Source: JBKHJZ01 sp046537875 (GTDB lineage Bacteria; Actinomycetota; Acidimicrobiia; Acidimicrobiales; VFJN01). Taken from it: a stretch of DNA of 8,608 nucleotides. The position numbers were made by a program, and so were the translations under genes. The notes beneath the pieces are model-generated. The model searched no databases. It was not told the DNA's origin and saw only the letters and a program-made list of their open reading frames with translations. The DNA is taken from positions 1 to 8,608 of the forward strand of contig JBKHJZ010000137.1 in assembly GCA_046537875.1 (NCBI GenBank), written 5' to 3'. Shown here piece by piece: positions 6,199 to 8,608 of the stretch; the first letter of the stretch is position 1, and each line of letters starts with the position of its first letter.

Positions 6199-6212
6199 TC
6201 CCGCAGAGTGGT
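6199..6212 (+). promoter_or_regulatory. Promoter-core candidate A: TCCCGCA-n-AGT-n-GT block
   Basis: This block starts 17 bases after the third hexamer of array A. It agrees at 12 of 14 positions with the block at 8440-8453, which lies at the identical distance from array B. CAGAGT at 6204-6209 resembles the TAGAGT -10 element seen at 504-509, so it may be the -10 of the azlC promoter. That would give a leader of roughly 100 bases before azlC. Confidence 0.45.
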
Positions 6213-6220
6213 CGGCAAGA

Positions 6221-6296
6221 CGGGCGCTCACGCCCGGAACACCACACACCCCCACAGTCCCGATCACCTGCCTGCCGGCCCGCGAGGGCGGGCCGG
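6221..6296 (+). other. azlC leader with two stem-loops
   Basis: CGGGCG (6221-6226) pairs with CGCCCG (6231-6236) around a CTCA loop. CCGGCCCGC (6275-6283) pairs perfectly with GCGGGCCGG (6288-6296) around a GAGG loop, ending 5 bases before the ribosome site GAGGAGGAG (6302-6310). CGCCC at 6231-6235 could instead pair with GGGCG at 6286-6290, so the two stems are potentially exclusive. This layout could act as an attenuator or translation switch. No leader peptide rich in Leu, Ile or Val codons was found. Confidence 0.4.
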
Positions 6297-6312
6297 ACCC
6301 CGAGGAGGAGCC

Positions 6313-7062
6313 ATGGTCGCCGTCACCGCGACCGATCACCCGGTCGACGAGACCGCCCGGGCGGCCACGGCCGTCACCCGCCCACTGCGGCACGACGCCG
6401 TCGCCGGCGTGCGCGCCATGGTCCCCTGGCTGTTCGGGGTGGCCCCCTACGGGCTCGTCATCGGCGTCAGCGCCGCCCAGGCCGACCTGCCCGCCGCAGC
6501 AGGGTGGCTGACGGGGGCGACGATCTACTCGGGGAGCGCGCAGGTCGCCACGATCGAGTTGCTGGACGCCGGCGCGACCCCGCTCCTGGTGGTCGCGACC
6601 GCGCTGGCCATCAACCTTCGCCTGGTCCTCTACTCGGGAACGATGGCCGCGCACTGGCAGGGGACACCCCGCTGGTGGCGCATGCTCGCCGGCTACCTGC
6701 TCGTCGATCCCTCGTTCGCCGTGGGGATCGACAGGTACGAGCGTCCGGGCGACCGGCCCGGCGCTCACGCCCACTACCTGGGCGGCGCCGCCGTCCTGTG
6801 GGTGACGTGGCTCGCGACGATCACCATCGGTGCCACGGCGGGCGCCCGGTTGCCGGAGGGCCTCCACCTCGAGTTCGTCATCCCGCTGTTTCTCGTGGGC
6901 CAGGTGGTCCCCCGGCTCTCGAGCCCGGCGATGCGCCGGGCGAGCCTGACCGCCGTGGCCGTGGCTGCGCTCGGTCACGCCCTGCCCATGCATCTCGGAC
7001 TGGTTGCCGCGATCGCCGCCGGCATCGGTGCCGGCGTCGCCACGAGGGGGTCGGAGCGATGA
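6313..7062 (+). CDS. azlC: AzlC-family branched-chain amino acid permease (large subunit)
   Basis: The 249-residue membrane protein belongs to the AzlC/YgaZ family, which with a small AzlD/YgaH partner exports branched-chain amino acids such as valine. After a hydrophilic head of about 30 residues it shows GVRAMVPWLFGVAPYGLVIG (32-51), TGATIYSGSAQ (67-77) and ALAINLRLVLYSG (97-109), all hallmarks of the family. Further hydrophobic helices run to residue 240. ATG 6313 is preferred because GAGGAGGAG (6302-6310) directly precedes it and the upstream in-frame part has no family similarity. The stop overlaps the azlD start in an ATGA, so the pair is translationally coupled. It is transcribed divergently from the winged-helix/hydrolase gene, and its upstream region holds operator candidate A and two stem-loops. 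Substrate is inferred from family only. Confidence 0.9.
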   Translation: MVAVTATDHPVDETARAATAVTRPLRHDAVAGVRAMVPWLFGVAPYGLVIGVSAAQADLPAAAGWLTGATIYSGSAQVATIELLDAGATPLLVVATALAINLRLVLYSGTMAAHWQGTPRWWRMLAGYLLVDPSFAVGIDRYERPGDRPGAHAHYLGGAAVLWVTWLATITIGATAGARLPEGLHLEFVIPLFLVGQVVPRLSSPAMRRASLTAVAVAALGHALPMHLGLVAAIAAGIGAGVATRGSER

Positions 7063-7379
7063 GCGCGTGGCTGGTGGTCGTGGCGGCGGGTCTCGGCAGC
7101 TACCTGTTCCGCATCAGCATGGTGGTTCTGGTCGAGCGCCGGGGCACCAACGCCCGGTTCGCCCAGGTGTCGACGTTCGTGGTCCCCGCGGCGTTCGCCG
7201 CGCTCGCCACCAGCGGCATCGTCGCGGCCACCACCGGCGTGCCCGTGGCCGGCGCAGTGCCGCCGCTCGCGGCCGGCGCCGTGGCCGCAGTCGCCGCTCG
7301 CCGCACGGGTTCGGCGCACACCGCCATCGTGGCCGGGATGCCCACACTGTGGGTCCTGTCCGCCCTGCTTCCGGCCTGA
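7059..7379 (+). CDS. azlD: AzlD-family small branched-chain amino acid transport subunit
   Basis: This 106-residue, very hydrophobic protein fits AzlD in length and in its pattern of three to four membrane helices: AWLVVVAAGLGSYLFRISMVVLV near the N-terminus, then FVVPAAFAALATSGIVAA, PPLAAGAVAAVAA and a final TAIVAGMPTLWVLSALLPA. A charged loop with VERRGTNARF follows the first helix. Its ATG (7059) overlaps the azlC stop, the classic arrangement for this two-component exporter. A complex with AzlC in the cytoplasmic membrane is expected from the family. No terminator is evident in the 90-base gap to the next gene, so read-through is possible. Confidence 0.88.
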   Translation: MSAWLVVVAAGLGSYLFRISMVVLVERRGTNARFAQVSTFVVPAAFAALATSGIVAATTGVPVAGAVPPLAAGAVAAVAARRTGSAHTAIVAGMPTLWVLSALLPA

Positions 7380-7469
7380 CATGTCGCCGCCTCCCACCGA
7401 CCCGTCCCGCCCGAGATGAACCGCACGTCCCGCCGGGAGCACCGGCGACACCGACACCCCGAGGTCCAG

Positions 7470-8255
7470 ATGATCCGACCGCAGCCCCTCCTGATCGGCA
7501 GCCACCGGGACGCGGCTGCCCTCGGCACCGTCCTCGGCGTGTGGGCGCACCCCGACGACGAGACCTTCCTCTCGTCCGGGCTGATGGCGCTGGCCGCGCG
7601 GGCGGGTCAGCGGGTCGTCTGCGTGACCGCCACCCGCGGCGAGCACGGCACCGACGACCCGCTGCGCTGGCCACCGGCACGCCTCGCCCGCATCCGTGAC
7701 CTCGAGGTGGCGGCGGCGATGGCCATCCTCGGAGTCGACGACCACCGGTGCCTCGGGTTCGAGGACGGCACGCTGGCCGAGCGTGATCACGGCGAGGGCA
7801 TCGCGCTCGTGGCCCAGCTGATCGAGGAGGTGGCGCCCGACACGATCGTGACCTTCGGGCCGGAGGGCATGACGGGCCACCCGGACCACCGAACGGTCTC
7901 GTCGTGGGTCACCAACGCCTGGCACCGGTCCGGGCGGGCGTCGCGCCTCCTCCACGCCACGACGACCGCGACCTTCGTCGCCGAGTTCGCCGACCTCCAC
8001 GACACCGTGCCCGTGTTCGGGCCGGGTCTTCCGCTCCGCACACCCGACAGCGAGGCCGCGGTGTCGGTGCTGCTGGACGAGGAGATGCAGGACGTGAAGC
8101 TGGCCGCGCTCCGGGCGCAGGCCACGCAGATCGCTCCCCTGCTCGCCGCGGTCGGCGAGGACCGCTTCCGGGCGTGGTGGCGCCGCGAGACGTTCACCGA
8201 CGCGAGCCGGCTGCTGGCCTGGTCGCGCGCGGACCGCGCCCTGGCCACCCGGTAG
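7470..8255 (+). CDS. PIG-L/LmbE-family N-acetylglucosaminyl-type zinc deacetylase
   Basis: The 261-residue protein has the signature of the PIG-L/LmbE deacetylases. VLGVWAHPDDETFLSSG contains zinc ligands H27 and D30 and catalytic D29; TATRGEHGT sits at 53-61; TGHPDHR supplies H140 as third zinc ligand. Actinobacterial members include MshB and Mca (mycothiol synthesis and conjugate cleavage) and antibiotic-pathway deacetylases; the sequence seen does not decide between these. ATG 7470 is preferred over ATG 7416: GAGG (7461-7464) precedes it, and the 18 extra residues are basic, unlike the family, with no ribosome site upstream. It follows azlD after 90 bases with no promoter I can recognise, so it may be the last gene of the azlCD transcript. 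Two strong hairpins follow it. If it is a mycothiol enzyme, it would link to the thiol persulfide genes nearby, but that is speculative. Confidence 0.85.
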   Translation: MIRPQPLLIGSHRDAAALGTVLGVWAHPDDETFLSSGLMALAARAGQRVVCVTATRGEHGTDDPLRWPPARLARIRDLEVAAAMAILGVDDHRCLGFEDGTLAERDHGEGIALVAQLIEEVAPDTIVTFGPEGMTGHPDHRTVSSWVTNAWHRSGRASRLLHATTTATFVAEFADLHDTVPVFGPGLPLRTPDSEAAVSVLLDEEMQDVKLAALRAQATQIAPLLAAVGEDRFRAWWRRETFTDASRLLAWSRADRALATR

Positions 8256-8280
8256 GGCCGGCTCCCAGCGCGCATCGGGG

Positions 8281-8305
8281 CCGGCCGGGCGCCGTGCCCG
8301 GTCGG
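8281..8305 (+). terminator. Hairpin 1 after the deacetylase gene
   Basis: CCGGCCGGGC (8281-8290) pairs with GCCCGGTCGG (8296-8305) in a 10-base-pair stem with one G-T pair and a 5-base loop, 25 bases after the stop codon. There is no T-tract, as is common for terminators of high-GC actinobacteria. Confidence 0.55.
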
Positions 8306-8331
8306 GTCCGTCGCGCCGGCCCGTGCACCCG

Positions 8332-8355
8332 CGCGCCTCCGTCCCCGGAGGCGCG
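8332..8355 (+). terminator. Hairpin 2 after the deacetylase gene, perfect 10-base-pair stem
   Basis: CGCGCCTCCG (8332-8341) and CGGAGGCGCG (8346-8355) form a perfect 10-base-pair stem with a TCCC loop. Together with hairpin 1 it makes a tandem stop signal that separates the deacetylase gene from the promoter of the flavoprotein gene. Confidence 0.6.
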
Positions 8356-8381
8356 GCAACGGCCGGTCCCCCCACCGGTGT

Positions 8382-8391
8382 GTGCACCCGG
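8382..8391 (+). repeat. GTGCACCCGG 10-mer, second copy
   Basis: Identical to 6128-6137 and again just upstream of a phased TCTCCA array, here by 3 bases. It is preceded by an 8-base palindrome CACCGGTG (8373-8380), giving two CACC(C)GGTG units in a row (the second at 8385-8393). Confidence 0.4.
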
Positions 8392-8394
8392 TGA

Positions 8395-8422
8395 TCTCCA
8401 CATCTTCACCAGACCGTCTCCA
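8395..8422 (+). promoter_or_regulatory. Operator candidate B: three TCTCCA-like hexamers at 11-base period
   Basis: TCTCCA at 8395-8400, TCACCA at 8406-8411 and TCTCCA at 8417-8422 are spaced by exactly 5 bases, as in array A (6154-6181). The spacer bases differ between the two arrays, so only the hexamers and the spacing are kept, as expected for a protein-binding site rather than a recent duplication. It lies 67 bases ahead of the flavoprotein start codon. Confidence 0.6.
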
Positions 8423-8439
8423 AGGCTCGCCGCCCCCGA

Positions 8440-8453
8440 TCCCGCACAGTCGT
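8440..8453 (+). promoter_or_regulatory. Promoter-core candidate B: TCCCGCA-n-AGT-n-GT block
   Basis: It begins 17 bases after the last hexamer of array B, the same distance as in copy A (6199-6212), and matches it at 12 of 14 positions. CACAGT at 8445-8450 would be the -10 counterpart of CAGAGT in copy A. The flavoprotein ATG follows 36 bases after the block. Confidence 0.45.
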
Positions 8454-8489
8454 GACATCGAGTTCGCCACAGCACGAGGAGACACCCCG

Positions 8490-8608
8490 ATGGGCACCAT
8501 CCACCGCAGCGGTCACGACGTCATCGTCGTCGGCGCCCGAGCCGCCGGCGCCGCCACCGCGCTGCTGCTGGCCCGCATGGGCCACGACGTGGTGGTCCTC
8601 GACCGGGC
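8490..8608 (+). CDS. FAD-dependent oxidoreductase, N-terminus only (3' cut by window)
   Basis: Thirty-nine codons are visible. They hold a Rossmann-type FAD-binding motif: DVIVVGARAAGAATALLLAR (residues 10-29), with G15, R17 and G20 in a GxRxxG variant of the dinucleotide fold, and an acidic D38 at the end of the second strand (VVVLDR) to hold the ribose. This GxR form is common in the geranylgeranyl reductase-like and aromatic-ring monooxygenase-like flavoproteins rather than in sulfide:quinone reductases. ATG 8490 has GAGGAG (8476-8481) 8 bases upstream. Its promoter region carries operator candidate B, so it probably shares regulation with azlCD. The substrate cannot be told from this fragment. 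Confidence 0.8.
   Translation, partial: MGTIHRSGHDVIVVGARAAGAATALLLARMGHDVVVLDR

Noticed and set aside
4898..6511. 537-codon open frame on the plus strand opposite the winged-helix/hydrolase gene and into azlC
   Set aside because: It overlaps two supported genes and the regulatory gap between them; no domain recognised.
7381..7419. 12-codon open frame directly after azlD
   Set aside because: It is too short, Pro-rich, and has no ribosome site or neighbour logic; probably chance.
7416..7469. Longer start for the deacetylase gene
   Set aside because: There is no ribosome site before ATG 7416, and the added 18 residues are Arg/His-rich and outside the fold; ATG 7470 with GAGG is better.
6975..8387. 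470-codon open frame on the minus strand opposite azlD and the deacetylase gene
   Set aside because: It is a shadow of two motif-bearing genes and runs through the hairpin region; no ribosome site or domain.
8490..8608. Idea that the last gene is the missing sulfide:quinone reductase of the sulfur pathway
   Set aside because: The FAD motif is GxRxxG (GARAAG) with the VVVLDR end typical of monooxygenase and geranylgeranyl reductase-like flavoproteins, and it lies in another transcription unit with different operators.

Overview
This is a very GC-rich, densely coded window from what is most likely an actinomycete-type (Actinomycetota) chromosome. The lineage call is an inference from base composition, GTG starts, strong GGAGG-type ribosome sites, a CsoR-family regulator and a PIG-L/MshB-type deacetylase; nothing here fixes the genus. 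There is no rRNA, tRNA, CRISPR array, transposase or phage gene.

Layout. Positions 1-443 hold the 3' end of an HrpA-type RNA helicase gene. Positions 481-4794 form a sulfur (persulfide) detoxification cluster on the plus strand. It starts with a promoter whose spacer carries a TACCC-N4-GGGTA operator, followed by a CsoR/CstR-type repressor with a Cys-Cys pair and no copper-type His. Next come a CstB-like persulfide dioxygenase (metallo-beta-lactamase, inactive rhodanese, active rhodanese), a membrane-anchored rhodanese (rhodanese plus DUF2892) and a SulP anion transporter. The inferred flow is: low-molecular-weight persulfide is oxidised to sulfite, rhodaneses shuttle sulfane sulfur to thiosulfate, and SulP moves the resulting oxyanion across the membrane. 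The CstR-like repressor would be relieved when its cysteines react with persulfide.

Positions 4802-6031 (minus strand) encode a fusion of an OmpR/PhoB-type winged-helix DNA-binding domain with an alpha/beta hydrolase. It converges on the sulP gene with only 7 bases between stops. Divergent from it are azlC and azlD (branched-chain amino acid exporter type, ATGA overlap). A PIG-L/LmbE-family deacetylase gene follows, then two strong tandem hairpins, then the start of an FAD-dependent oxidoreductase gene that runs off the window.

The most interesting signal is non-coding. Upstream of azlC (6154-6212) and upstream of the FAD gene (8395-8453) the same promoter layout occurs twice: three TCTCCA-like hexamers at an exact 11-base period, followed after 17 bases by a matching TCCCGCA-n-AGT-n-GT block. 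A shared GTGCACCCGG 10-mer lies just upstream of each. Tandem repeats at 11-base spacing are how OmpR/PhoB/SARP-type winged helices bind DNA, so the adjacent winged-helix/hydrolase fusion is the natural candidate regulator. This suggests an undescribed small regulon linking the fusion protein, azlCD and the flavoprotein.
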